DNA of 64,000 nucleotides from Zopfochytrium polystomum. Its lineage: Eukaryota; Chytridiomycota; Chytridiomycetes; Chytridiales; Chytridiaceae. The position numbers and the translations under genes were made by a program. Where the stretch lies: contig JAIVFJ010000153.1 in assembly GCA_025765615.1 (NCBI GenBank), positions 97,511 to 161,510 on the forward strand. Direction: 5' to 3'. Under the pieces are notes generated by a model that was given only the letters and a program-made list of their open reading frames with translations, was not told the DNA's origin and did no database searches. The number at the start of each line of letters is the position of its first letter. The stretch's first letter is position 1. Positions 1-10,179 of this stretch are shown here, in pieces.

Positions 1-400
1 CAATGTTACGGAATGACTGACACTGTTCAGCTTGACGAAGCTGGGCCAGTTTGTAAATTCGAAATCATGTCCTAACATGAATTTCCAAACTGGGATTTTT
101 GATTTATTTTCAAGGCTATATTGTCAATCATTGTTCTTGCCCACGAACCTTTGACTGCAGCAGGGATTGTCTCTCTGCTTGACATGGAGAACCCTGAAAA
201 TGTGAAGAGATGCATCTGATGCTTGATGGGTCAACCAAAAAGATCAGGATCTTCTTCAGTCTGTGAAGGACTACCCAATAAGCTCATCAAGGTGCAAGCT
301 GCCTGCCCAGATTGAGCTGCAGAGTGGCCACACTTAACTGGCAAGCCTCTGTGTTGGTGTGATGGACAAAACACTGAAGTTCGAAATGGGTGATCTACGG

Positions 401-520
401 TGTTATGAATCACCCTTTGGAAAATTCTGGAGCCTTCTAGAACGTTTCCTTCCTGGAACTTTGTGGAACTTTCTGAAACCTTCTTTGCCTTTATGACTTG
501 TCTACCTTCCAGTTGCGATC
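401..520 (+). repeat. Truncated chromoviral LTR, 5' part
   Basis: The stretch opens with TGTTATGAATCACC, the exact start of the 353-bp LTR found at 40133 and 51418, and carries the same run of GGAACCTTCT-like units. Similarity fades near 520, before the TATA box and the R-U5 part, so this is the U3 start of an old LTR. It is more divergent than the other copies (for example CCCTTTGGAAAATT in place of CCCTCTGGAAACC). No flanking duplication can be judged because the 3' end is missing. Confidence 0.75.
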
Positions 521-787
521 GCAGCCGTGATCCTCAACCTTGTCCACGATCTCAGACACAATCGATCATGACCGCACCTGCCCCTTGTTTAGCCAGCACA
601 ACTACACACAGGAGTTTCCACCCCTGACTAGACCTGCCTGAGGATGGAACGCTGCTCAGCATGATGAGTTGATGCTGCCGGATCTGCTGGTGTCGACGCC
701 CTCCCGCCGCCGCCCCAAGGTCCAGTCCCTGAGTGGGTCCCAACTGCTGATGCTGTGACAGCCTGAGGTATTCATTCCTCTGCACAA

Positions 788-1720
788 TTGTTTCATGGTC
801 TCTTGAACTTGCAAGCCGGTTCTGGAACCACACCCAGGACCGCATCTCGCACAACATCTGGTGCCGGGTCCCGTGCATCCCAATCAGCACCCCAAGCTGT
901 TTCACAAACTGGATCCAACCAGGCGCCCTCTCATGCACCCTCTGCTGCTGCAAGCAACGCTGGGAGCGCCTCTGGTTCTCAACTACGTGCTCCAATTGAA
1001 CTCTCGACAGTTCGCAGAGTCAATGCATCGCTAGCCCACTTCCCCCAAATGCTCAGGCAGTGGGATCTGTCCTCAGCTTGCAACGTTAATGGTAGACCAA
1101 TTGGTTGGAATTTTGCCAACAAGTGGTTGTATAATTACAACTGCATCAATCAAGTTGTTTGCCAACATGCTATGCTCCTCACTGGGACACCATGATGAGA
1201 TTATTGACCACCTTATCAATCATGTTGCGCCCTGACCCACTCACCATTTCCCCCCTCGTGGTGCTGGAGGACGACGCAAGGGATGGAAGCATGAAGTTAC
1301 TGTCGACAATGAGGCCAATTCCGCCCAACCTGCTGAGACTGCCCACCTTGCTGCAGAGCAGAATGCAACCGCACAAGCTGCTGGATCCTCTGTCGTCACT
1401 GTTAATGCAGTGACAATTCCTGCTGCTGCCTTCATTGATAGCCTCTCTCCGGAGGCCTTTGCCATGTTTGTTGCTGCGATCAGGCACACACCATATCATG
1501 CGCCGCCTACCCCATCGACCACTGATGCTGCCGTGTCCCTCGCTTTGTTGTCCAACTTGCCGGACAAGAAGGATACAACATCTGAAGTATCTGCGTTTGC
1601 AGCTGCTCCACTCCTGCTGCCACGCCTGCCCACACCGTGGCTGCGACCCCTGACGATGACTCTCCCTTTGACTGAGTCCCCACCTGCTGCCGTCAACCTC
1701 ACTGCAACTCAGACAATGAC
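788..1720 (+). pseudogene. Broken unrecognised coding remnant, Ala/Ser/Gln/Thr-rich
   Basis: A protein-like sequence can be followed only by changing frame. It starts with a Ser/Ala/Gln/Thr-rich part (about 788-1000), then RRVNASLAHFPQMLRQW-type sequence to about 1170, continues in another frame as HHDEIIDHLINHVA (about 1185-1230), and returns as IPAAAFIDSLSPEAFAMFV (about 1415-1475). At least two frameshifts and one stop break it. I recognise no domain. The composition and the repeat-filled surroundings fit an old transposon gag or ORF1, but that is inference. The ORFs on the opposite strand here look like shadows. Confidence 0.35.
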
Positions 1721-2649
1721 GTTGAGTCCACTATGTCCCGAGATCCCCTTCAATACTTTGAAGAAGAATTCTCCTGCTACTTGCCCGCTGCTTGACCACT
1801 GCGTGCAACTGTGTTTTATATTTTTATCACACTCTCATTGTATCGTTACTCATTTTGTTACAATATCCTTATGCGTTATGTTTGTATTTTTAGAAGCCAC
1901 ACTCAGGGTGTTTTCCGCGTTTTTTCATTGACTTGGATTATCAATATATTCACAATTGTCACCTTCCAATCAGGGAAGTAGTACACACAGCAGATAATTC
2001 TGTGGTGGTGTCTTTTGGTGCTCAGCATAATTCATTACCCTGCACCTCACCATTCTGTTGAGTTCTGCTTCTGTTCTTTACGTTCTGCTCAAAATTCCGC
2101 TTGGTGGAGTTCCACGGAAACAACAGAATTTGGTGGTTGTGTCTATATATTGATGTTTGGCATAATTTTATTACCCCACGGAGTTTCCCCTCCACACATG
2201 CGTCTCTGGACAAAATAGTGTCTGCCCCACGAGGGTGTTTGTGCAGTAAAGGGTGCTGTGTATTTGAGTGTGGGGCAGGCAGTGAGGTGAAGGCTTTGGG
2301 AGGCTGCTCTCTTTCCTCCTTTTTTTCTTTTCAAGGACAGCTAGACCAAGTGGGGTTGCTCAATGAAGAGTGCTCCATGGGCCCCTGGTTCAAGCCCTGA
2401 CTATCCAACATGGTGACCAACAGGCAGCAGTTCAACAAAGGAATGCCCTAAGGCAGTATGGCATCTGCCAGTATCACAGAGACAGAGGTCAATGCGAGAA
2501 CCAACCAGGTAGGGGAAGGAAGAGAAAGGAAAGGGAAGGAAACCTCACCCCAGCTTGGCATACAACAAACTGGCCTGGGGAAATTATACCTCTACTAGCT
2601 TGGTCTGGCAGCACTGGCCTTGGGAGAAACACCAAAGAGGAAAGAAAAG
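1721..2649. other. No gene seen, repeat-rich spacer
   Basis: No open frame here has convincing protein character. AT-rich sequence follows the broken remnant up to about 2000; the rest is mixed sequence with short purine-rich runs (about 2510-2660). I see no RNA gene or identifiable element end. Confidence 0.5.
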
Positions 2650-2899
2650 TGTAAACAGTCTACTCTGAGTGAGTGAGTGGAAGGAGTGAATGAAGTGGAG
2701 ATGTGTGTTTGTGGGTGGTCGAGAGAAAGAGAAAAACTCTGTTATGAATTATTGATACATGATGATGATATGCACGCTGTAATAGTTGCTAGGCAAGCGT
2801 GACTGGCACAGGGTAAACACTCTCCTATATTATCTGCTTGATCAGAGGAGGAGGAAAACTGTTGACACCAGGTTTCTGTTCCACTTAATACTCAGAGTA
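2650..2899 (+). repeat. 240-bp interspersed repeat, copy 1
   Basis: This unit recurs inverted at 53489-53746 and, truncated, at 62899-63037. It begins TGTAAACAGTC, then TACTCTGAGT (2661-2670); its last 10 bases, ACTCAGAGTA (2890-2899), are the exact reverse complement of that. The middle is AT-rich with no ORF. The inverted decamers suggest a small non-autonomous DNA element, but the copies share about 11 further bases outside the left decamer, so the true ends are uncertain. Confidence 0.65.
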
Positions 2900-3299
2900 C
2901 CATAACCCTAAATTGTGTCAAATCGAATCAGGCGCAAAAATTACCCAATTTGTGTTAAACCCTAAAATTTGGGCATCTTAAAATTCAAGGACATTTTGCA
3001 AATAGTTGAGCACAGCCAAATTTTGAGGTTTCAGGACAGCCTTCAATTCTCAGCACCCCTAAAATTTGAACTGCTTGCAAAATCCTTGAATTCTAAGCCC
3101 ACTTGCAATGTGTGCAAATTGGAGTGACATCAAAAAGCAACAGTGGTGATGGCCACATGAGTACAGAAGAAGACAAGTACGAAGATAGTCGATTATCATC
3201 CAGCTGTCCTCACTGATTGGTTTGGTAGGTACTTCTGTGATTGTACTGAGGTCAGCCAGGGTCAGAGGGCTTGTTTGGAACAATTCTTTCTTGATCTTG

Positions 3300-5100
3300 A
3301 GACGAACATATTCATGACCGAACTTGTCCTGTACACTTAAAGTTCAAAATTGCTACAACAAACAACTGCGAAATAAAACAGTATGTTTTGCCTGCACCTC
3401 TCACATTCTTCATTCTGTTCTTTTCCTGATTTGTGTCTGCCTTCTGAGCCTTGAATAAAATAATAAACAGAGGCGGAAGCGAGCTTTGCAAGAAAAGCTG
3501 CACCTGTCGTCTGTCAAAGTCCCAGTTGGATTCCACTGTCAGTGGTCCCATCCTGTTTGGAAATGGACGAGGCTCCTCAACATCTGTTCCGTAAGCAACT
3601 GCTGCTTGCACTGCACAAGCATACAGTATTGTGCTCTCAGGCGGAAGCCTCCTCTTTGCATTCTCTTCCATCTGTCAAACGTCTTCAGATGTCCACCTGG
3701 GTTTCCAATCTCCATGCATGAGGGGGTCATGCTGGGCTCTCAAGGTCGCAAGTGTCTCCAACAAGTCTGACTGACTTGTGGGGTTCCGCTGTTTTCCACA
3801 GTTGTTCTGCACAAAGGCACAACCACATTGGATACAGTGGATACGACAGCAAACTCAGCAGTGACTCGCTCAGCGGCAGCTGAAGCCGCTTCCTTTTCAT
3901 AAACTCATAAATTCCCCTCATCAGTAGCTTCTGCTTACAATACAAAACTGAAAGCATACGTCTTTCTGGTCCTCCTCTCAATGTGTTTAGTTCTACAACC
4001 CCATTTGTTTTCCTTAACAGCAAGTAAAGGGGCTCTCAATCGTGGAACGCCTGACTTTTTAGTACAATTACTGGAAGACATTCTTGAAAAAGGAATGTGG
4101 ATTTGTTAGCTCAAATATTGAAGTAGCTGGGTTGGAAAGGGTGAGGAAGTATTCTAAGGGGTGGTCTACTTTTAATTCTGTAGAGATGCTGGTCCCAAAG
4201 GGCCAGTCTCGCAGTCCACCATCCTGAACAAACTCATCAAAGAAGGCGTTGTCTGAGCGCCAGGCCAGCTCGAAGGACTGCACGCTGCGAGAGAGAGCAG
4301 ACAGTAAATTCTCTTTCCTCGCGGAAGGGCTGGAATCACACTTTGAGTGCAAACCCTGTGTGGGGGGAGGATCCCAAGCCAGTTGGAAAAGACTTTTCTT
4401 TGAGAGTTCCCCAGTTCAGAGTGTCAATGCCAATGAGGCCACCACAAGTTCAGCTTGGATCCAAAATATGGAAATGGGTCGTCAATGGCGGTCAGGGCTA
4501 CCAGACGCTACGCTAGATTTTTCGAAGCTTTCCAAAATAACAATGCGCTGACATGAGGGTCGAGGATACATGAGTGAGTTCTGGCTGACGAGACCATCGA
4601 CGGTGAGGCCCTTGCATGGGATGGGTGTCGAGGGTGGGGGTAGTGTGACTTCAGCACCGCCGTTTGAAGGTGTTCAGAGGTGCGGATAAAGTTGACAGGC
4701 TCCAGGCTGTGGCCTCGTCTTTCAAGGTGTGCGTGTAGTGTCCCAACGATGGATTCAACAGAGACAGAGACGAGGGGCTGGTGGTGGGGTGGTCGTTGAT
4801 CTGATCCTTCTAACACAGCCAACCGGCTGGCCCCTGCATTTGCATGTTCAAGTTGTCGTGAATGTCGTCCCGTCTAGACCACACGGGCCTGAGCAGTGAC
4901 ACCAAATGGTCCAGGTGCTCCAAATGGACGGGGATGTTGACCAATCAGAAAATTGACTGCCATGTCCGGCTCCACGCACAACCTCACCACTTCTCACATC
5001 CTTACCTTGATAGGTGCAGGTGATTGGTTTTTTTTCTTGATTGAGAGAGAGACTTTTGGCAAAGTCATGAAAGGCTCCTTCCAGAAAAAGCACCTAAATG
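3300..5100 (-). pseudogene. Unrecognised broken coding remnant
   Basis: Several minus-strand frames read like protein but none is continuous: about 5090-4860, 4820-4510, 4350-4070 (a stretch with SVQSFELAWRSDNAFFDEF), 4020-3730 and 3670-3310. Stops and frameshifts separate them. I tried to match piggyBac, Plavaka and KDZ transposases and found no convincing motif. It lies immediately beyond the apparent 3' side of the Helitron remnant and may be a different, older insertion or a dead host gene. Confidence 0.3.
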
Positions 5101-5345
5101 TTAAGATATTTAAGGCAAGGCCTTACACCTTGGCACTTGAACCAAGGTGTGTATGGATAATCTAGCAACCCAAAAGGGGCAATGGATTAAATAGAAAACA
5201 CAAGCAAAAACCAACAATAGAAACAACACAAATGTTGACATGAATTTATTCCTCCATTTGGTCCAACTGCTCATTGAAAAAGGAAAGGCGATCCAGTCTC
5301 TCATCCCCCTCCTTTCTCTTCCTGAAGCCATCAGACTGGGAAAGG

Positions 5346-6816
5346 GGGTTTTTTTAAATTGTTCCAGCCCCGGAGGGGCTGGTGGGAAGAGAAAGAGCCA
5401 TCAACAGTGAACTGTAATGGACTATGTCCAGGTATCACCTCAGCAAACCCACCCCATGCACTACAGACTTACAGGGTCATCAGACATCTCCACCATACAT
5501 AAAGCCACAATGATCAAAGGAGAAGGAAAAAACACAGAATCAAGAAAATAGAGAAGTAAATTGGAAGGAGGTCAGTGTAAGAGAGGGGAACAGCTGTGGA
5601 AAGTCAGAGGGTTAGGATAAGTCAGATTAGGCTACAGCCCATGTCAAGATTGAGAAGGGCAACAGTGGGCTCAGTGAGCATTGGGGGGCTCAGCAGGAGA
5701 TGGGTGATGAGTGGTTCTTGCTTGTTGGCATGAGGGAAGTTGTATTGTGTGGTGAAGCCAGATAATGCCTGCAACAAGTTTTATGTGGTCAAGGTAGTGG
5801 TCAATCCATCTGGAAGAAGCCTTGGTGCGCAAAAGCCAGATGCCTGGGCAAGTGTCAGTGGAGTGCTGGCGACTACATGTGGTGCAGCGAGGTTGAGAGG
5901 GTTGTGAAGAGCTGTTATGAGTTCTGTGGGATGATGGAGTGGGAGGGAGGGAAGAGTTGATGTTTGGAGAAGACAGTGGGTGAGAGGCCTGGGAATTGGT
6001 GGAGGGGATCTGCGGGGTTTGGAGCGCTTGTCAGAGGGCTTGATGGACTTTGACTTCTCCCAAGAGATAGTGTTGTCGCAACAGGGAATCCAAATAAGTC
6101 GATGGGCGTCAAGAAGGAGCTGATGGAAAGCGGTGACAAGGGTTTTAAGGACAGAGTGTCAGGAACATGGCAAGGCAGACAAGGAACTGAGAGGAGTGAT
6201 GATTGTATTGGAAACAATAATGCACTTGAGGGATGGGACAGGTCCCCCATCCCCCTTTTATACCTCTTGAGAGTGTTCCTTGTCAAGACTCAAAGAAAGT
6301 TCCAGAAAGAGCAATTAGTAATACAATGATACCAATGATACCAATGACAACAAGACAAGTCAGGAAAAGCAAAGAAGGTTCCAGAAGGTTCCACAAGGTT
6401 CCATGAAGGAATGCTCTAGAAGGTTCCAGAAGGTTCCAGAAGGTTCCATGAAGGAATGTTCTAGAAGCTTCCAGAGATTTCCAGAGGGTGATTCATAACA
6501 CAGAGGCAGCAGGGTTATCACGTGAGAATAAGGAGTCATAAAAGGATTGAGGGATGAAGCCATGAAGGAGGGAGGAAAAATTGATACAAGATTGATGATC
6601 AAAGAGAAATTCAGGGTGGGAGAGCCAGTAGACGGGATGGGCTTGGGGAGGAGAGCGACCATGAGGTGCAGGAGGAACAGGGGAGGAAAGAGTTTCAGCA
6701 AAGGTGTTGCAAATCATGGTAATGGCATCAGCAGCTACAGGGCATTGCCAGACGTGCTCTGTGGTTTCCAAAGCGTGGTGGCATTAACGACAGAGCCCAT
6801 TGGGGAAGACTTGAGG
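5346..6816 (-). mobile_element. 5'-truncated LINE copy inside the Helitron
   Basis: This is the reverse complement of the 3' end of the LINE at 40802-49242: it starts at the low side with a short T run and the 3' UTR, then the end of ORF2 with the Zn-binding segment and METTEHVWQCPVAADAI. It is truncated at about codon VLHQRHPQ of ORF2. A 13-bp direct repeat, AGACTGGGAAAGG, flanks it at 5333-5345 and 6817-6829; this is the target-site duplication, and removing the insert joins two parts of the Helitron helicase. The copy is itself split by a solo LTR at 6157-6500. Confidence 0.9.
6157..6500 (-). mobile_element. Solo chromoviral LTR inside the LINE copy
   Basis: A complete LTR of the 40133/51418 family lies here in reverse orientation: it runs from TGTCAGGAAC to GATTCATAACA and includes the inverted TATAAAA box near 6260. 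The 5-bp sequence CAGAG is present at 6152-6156 and again at 6501-6505, which is the target duplication expected for a Ty3/gypsy integrase. It has one extra GGTTCCAGAA-type unit set compared with other copies, so the U3 tandem units vary in number. Confidence 0.9.
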
Positions 6817-8000
6817 AGACTGGGAAAGGTTAGCCACTCTAATGAGGGAAAGGCTTTCAACATGAGACCACTGATGTGCTGCACCTGAGATAGAGCAACA
6901 AAAGAGATTCCAGGCAAGGATTCGTTTTTTCCAATGTCAATGAAGGCCGAGTCCATGGTCTGTCCCCGACTTTTGTGAATGGTCATGGCATAAGCCAAAC
7001 ACAGTGGAAGCTGAGTGCAGGTCATGGTTCCAAAACCCATGCGAATGGGGGCTATTGCAACACAGTTGTCCTCCCAAAACGGCTGGCCGTTGTAACTGTC
7101 CATTTTATTCACACCGACCATTGAGTACTCTCCCACAATCAAAAGCTTCACTGAAGCAAATGTCTCCTGAAGAGTTGCAAGAGAGCCTCCAGACAGCTCA
7201 GGCCTCTTGCCCCCTCCTGCAGGGTCCCTGTTGTCTGCGTTGGCACCATGCAGACCATGAAGCGCTGGGAGTCAAAGTTGAGGTTTATTCAGAGAAACTG
7301 GAGGAAACTGCTGTAGTGCTTGCCACCAGAGAGCATGCGAAAGGTTTCGCCCATGCTGATATCTCTCCTTTGCACAGAGCAGTGACCTCAAGATTGACGC
7401 TGTGGTCCTGCTGTCTGGGGCGGCAGCCCATCCCACAACCTGGTCATACACTTGAGGTGAGAGTGCGGCTCCTCTGTTCAGCCTTTGACATGTACTTGAC
7501 CAAGTAGGCGATTGCAGCCTCGGCATCCACCACGACCTGAAGGTCCACGTTTCCGCGCCAGTGGGGATTCATGATGGAATCGTTGGGCTTCAAGGAGATG
7601 CAAGCTGTGGCTTTGCTGCAGGTGGTGGGGCTCTTTTCAAAGGTGATGGTTTTCTCTTGAGCATGCTGGTAGGGGAAGCCATGTTGGCAGCTGTCGTGCC
7701 TGTCTGAGTGGCAGTGTCTGTTGGGCCAGCAGACAAGCCTCTGCACAGAGTTGCACAGCTGTTCATATTTTCGTCCATGTGCTTGGGAGACGCCAAGATG
7801 ACATGTTGTGGGAGGCTGGGTGGGGGGTCAGGGACGCCTGCTTCCCCTGGTGGGATTCATTGCAGTGATGAGGGTGTCCACATATGTCTTGACACGCCAC
7901 CCAGCTTCGAGCCATTCCTCACTTGCTCCTCCAGCTTGGCTCGATACCTTGCACTCAGCAGTTGAGCAGGAGGAGTGGCCAGGAAGGCCTCAACCCTCTC

Positions 8001-9605
8001 TCCCCTTGTGGACCTTGGTGCAGAGGTTTTGCAAGCTTCACAGCACCATGGCCCTTAGCCTTCCACTTGTACTGGTAGGCAGATATTCTTGCCTGTTGGT
8101 GGTGGGGGTCGACGTGATCGTGTGTGTGGGGTGCTGCGACGGCTCCAGACGTCGTTCTGTCCCTTCTTTTGAGAGAAAGCAAGCGGAGCAAAAGAGAGGG
8201 GAACAGAGCGAGAGTGAGAGGCAGGCAGACAGACGGAGAGGAGAGAGCAGAATAAATTTGCTGGAGAAGGGCGGATTCAAAGCAAGAGAGACAGAGGGGC
8301 ACGGGAAAGTGACCAGACAGACTGGAGAAATCTTTTTTCACTGGAAAGGGCAAAAGGGTAGAAAAATAAAGAAAAAACAAACCAAAACAGACAAAGGACG
8401 CCTTCACCGCCGTCTGTCTGCCGTCTGCAAGAAAAAAAAAATAAAAATTTGGCTGTGAATGTGTGGTTTGCCATTGGATGCACCAGAGATGCCACAGTGA
8501 TCGTCGCGCACCAACGCCTTCCCCCACTAATGGCAACGGAATTCTCCTTCAAAAAAGCAAGCAAAAACATTGCTTTCTGGTGAGCCACCAGAACTTCTGG
8601 CGGTCACTGGAAATTTCTCGTTTTTGACTGGTTTTTACTTATGGGACAGGTGTGTGAGGGTGGATTTTGCAGGAACATGCTGTTTTTTGGGCCATTCCTG
8701 TGGGTCCACAGAAATTGCAGGTCAGTCTCAAGGACTGACAACACTCCATGCCTTCTTCTCACTGTCACTTTTTTTTTTCTTGGTCAGGTTCGGCTTTCTG
8801 TTGCACATAAGCAGCAAGGACTCCCTCACACACAGCTGAAAATTCCGGTGCACATAGTCAACGACTGCAGGTGGGGCGTGGGTTGTTTTTTTTTTTTTTT
8901 TTTCTGTCTTCATTCCATTGCCCCCTGTTGGAAGACGCTCGTCTGCCCCAGACAGCTGAGAAAAAGAGAGGGAAGACTGAGAGCGATACAATTGTGGCAG
9001 TTGATTGGAGGAAGCTGTCCTGCGCCATATTTATAAGGACATAATTTTGTATTAACATCACCGTCAACCCTTAGCCTAAATCCTCAACCCGCTGCGATAG
9101 ACTTGCAATCATTACAAAGCGTTTTCTCAACAGAGTTTGTTTGTGTGTGTGTGTGTGTGTGATTTGCACCTCTCCCCAATCACAAAAAAAGGAACAGCAG
9201 AGAAAGAAAACTTGCGGGGTAACAAGACGCCGGACACCGGAATCGAACAAAAGACACCAACCAAGCCGACTCGTAATCGCCTAATCAACAAAAGCGAGGG
9301 GGCGCCAGGGAAGAAAGTGAAGGGAGGGCAGCGTTGCGGTAATACAAACCAAACGAGAACAAGAAGTGGACACACAAAGAAGAACTAACAGAAAAGAAAA
9401 AAAAACACTACAAAAAAAAAAGATCAAAACTAGCTCATCCAACGAACGACTTGGCCGCCCGCTACCCACGACCACTACTAAACCTACAAAAAAAAAAAAA
9501 ATACCCCTTGATGTTACCTTCTCGCCCTCCAACGCTCGCTACCCCCTCAACCAACCATCCAACTAACAAGAATTCACACCCTCCAGCCCCTCCGGCTTTC
9601 CCCAC
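8001..9605. other. Intergenic region 3' of RAB3GAP1, no gene seen
   Basis: The region holds homopolymer runs (poly-T at 8884-8901, poly-A runs at 8430, 9400-9420 and 9488-9500) and a TG microsatellite at about 9141-9162. ORFs of up to 216 codons cross it on both strands but they are low-complexity and overlap each other, so I do not call them. A B-box-like GTTCGATTC occurs on the minus strand near 9240 but no tRNA cloverleaf could be drawn. Confidence 0.5.
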
Positions 9606-10148
9606 CTACATCGACCGCGTGTCGGCTGCGACCGTCTCGAGCACCCGAAAGTCGCCGTCCTTGAGCAGTGCGTACATCCGCTGCGGCAGCGCGCGGCTCG
9701 CGTGCGCCGTGCGCTGCACCGTCGTCGTGAGCACAAACTCGCGCGACGACGGTCTCGGTGGTTGTCCGAGCTCTGTTTTTTTGTTTTTTTTTCGTTGTCA
9801 AGTTCGATCAGTCAACGAAAACACAAAAACAAGAACAAGAAACAAAATCCATCTCTCAAACTCACCTTCCAACAGCAGATCGTACACCGTCTCGCGCTCT
9901 TTGCCGTCCGCCACGTTTGCCACGCCGTGCTCCAAAAGCCGGTTGACGAGGTCGTACTGCATCGGCAGCTGCCGCAGCAGCGCTGACCCGAGCCCCGCAA
10001 GCTCTTCGAGCTCGCGCAGCTCGTCCAGGACAAGTGAGATGGGTCCGTCGTACTCGTGGCTGTTTTTCGGAGGGGGTGTTTCAGAGAGGCACGAGAGAGA
10101 CAGAATGTGCGCCCGTATGAGAGAGGGATGGGGAGACACCAGAGGGAA

Positions 10149-10179
<31 letters not shown>

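Larger units (their letters stand above)
5160..8000 (-). mobile_element. Helitron remnant, interrupted by a LINE
   Basis: Read on the minus strand, 7965-7450 carries a Helitron-like N-terminal (helicase-like/Rep side) segment containing HWRGNVDLQVVVDAEAAIAY and LVKYMSKAE, in the typical wording of this family. 7400-7270 matches the following part in broken frames. 7150-6830 is the C-terminal Pif1-type helicase region, with YAMTIHKSRGQTMDSAFIDI and FVALSQVQHISGL. After the inserted LINE (5346-6816) the same protein resumes at 5345-5240 as SQSDGFRKRKEGDERLDRL. Frameshifts make it non-functional and the Rep catalytic motif was not found. A possible 3' end with CTAG lies near 5162 but its hairpin is weak. 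Confidence 0.8.

Noticed and set aside
3300..5100. Possible KDZ, Plavaka or piggyBac transposase on the minus strand
   Set aside because: Protein-like patches exist but no catalytic or zinc motif of these families could be matched.
5150..5175. Helitron 3' end with CTAG and a hairpin
   Set aside because: The hairpin stem is only three to four base pairs and the following base is not T as expected for Helitron insertion between A and T.
7808..8588. Overlapping ORFs of 190-216 codons on both strands
   Set aside because: Low-complexity composition (Arg/Glu/Lys or Leu/Ser/Phe runs), mutual overlap and no recognisable domain.
9226..9306. tRNA-like segment on the minus strand (B-box GTTCGATTC, complementary ends GGCGCC/GGCGTC, possible ACG anticodon)
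   Set aside because: The T stem does not pair and the D and anticodon stems compete for the same bases, so no cloverleaf can be drawn. tRNAscan-SE would settle it.
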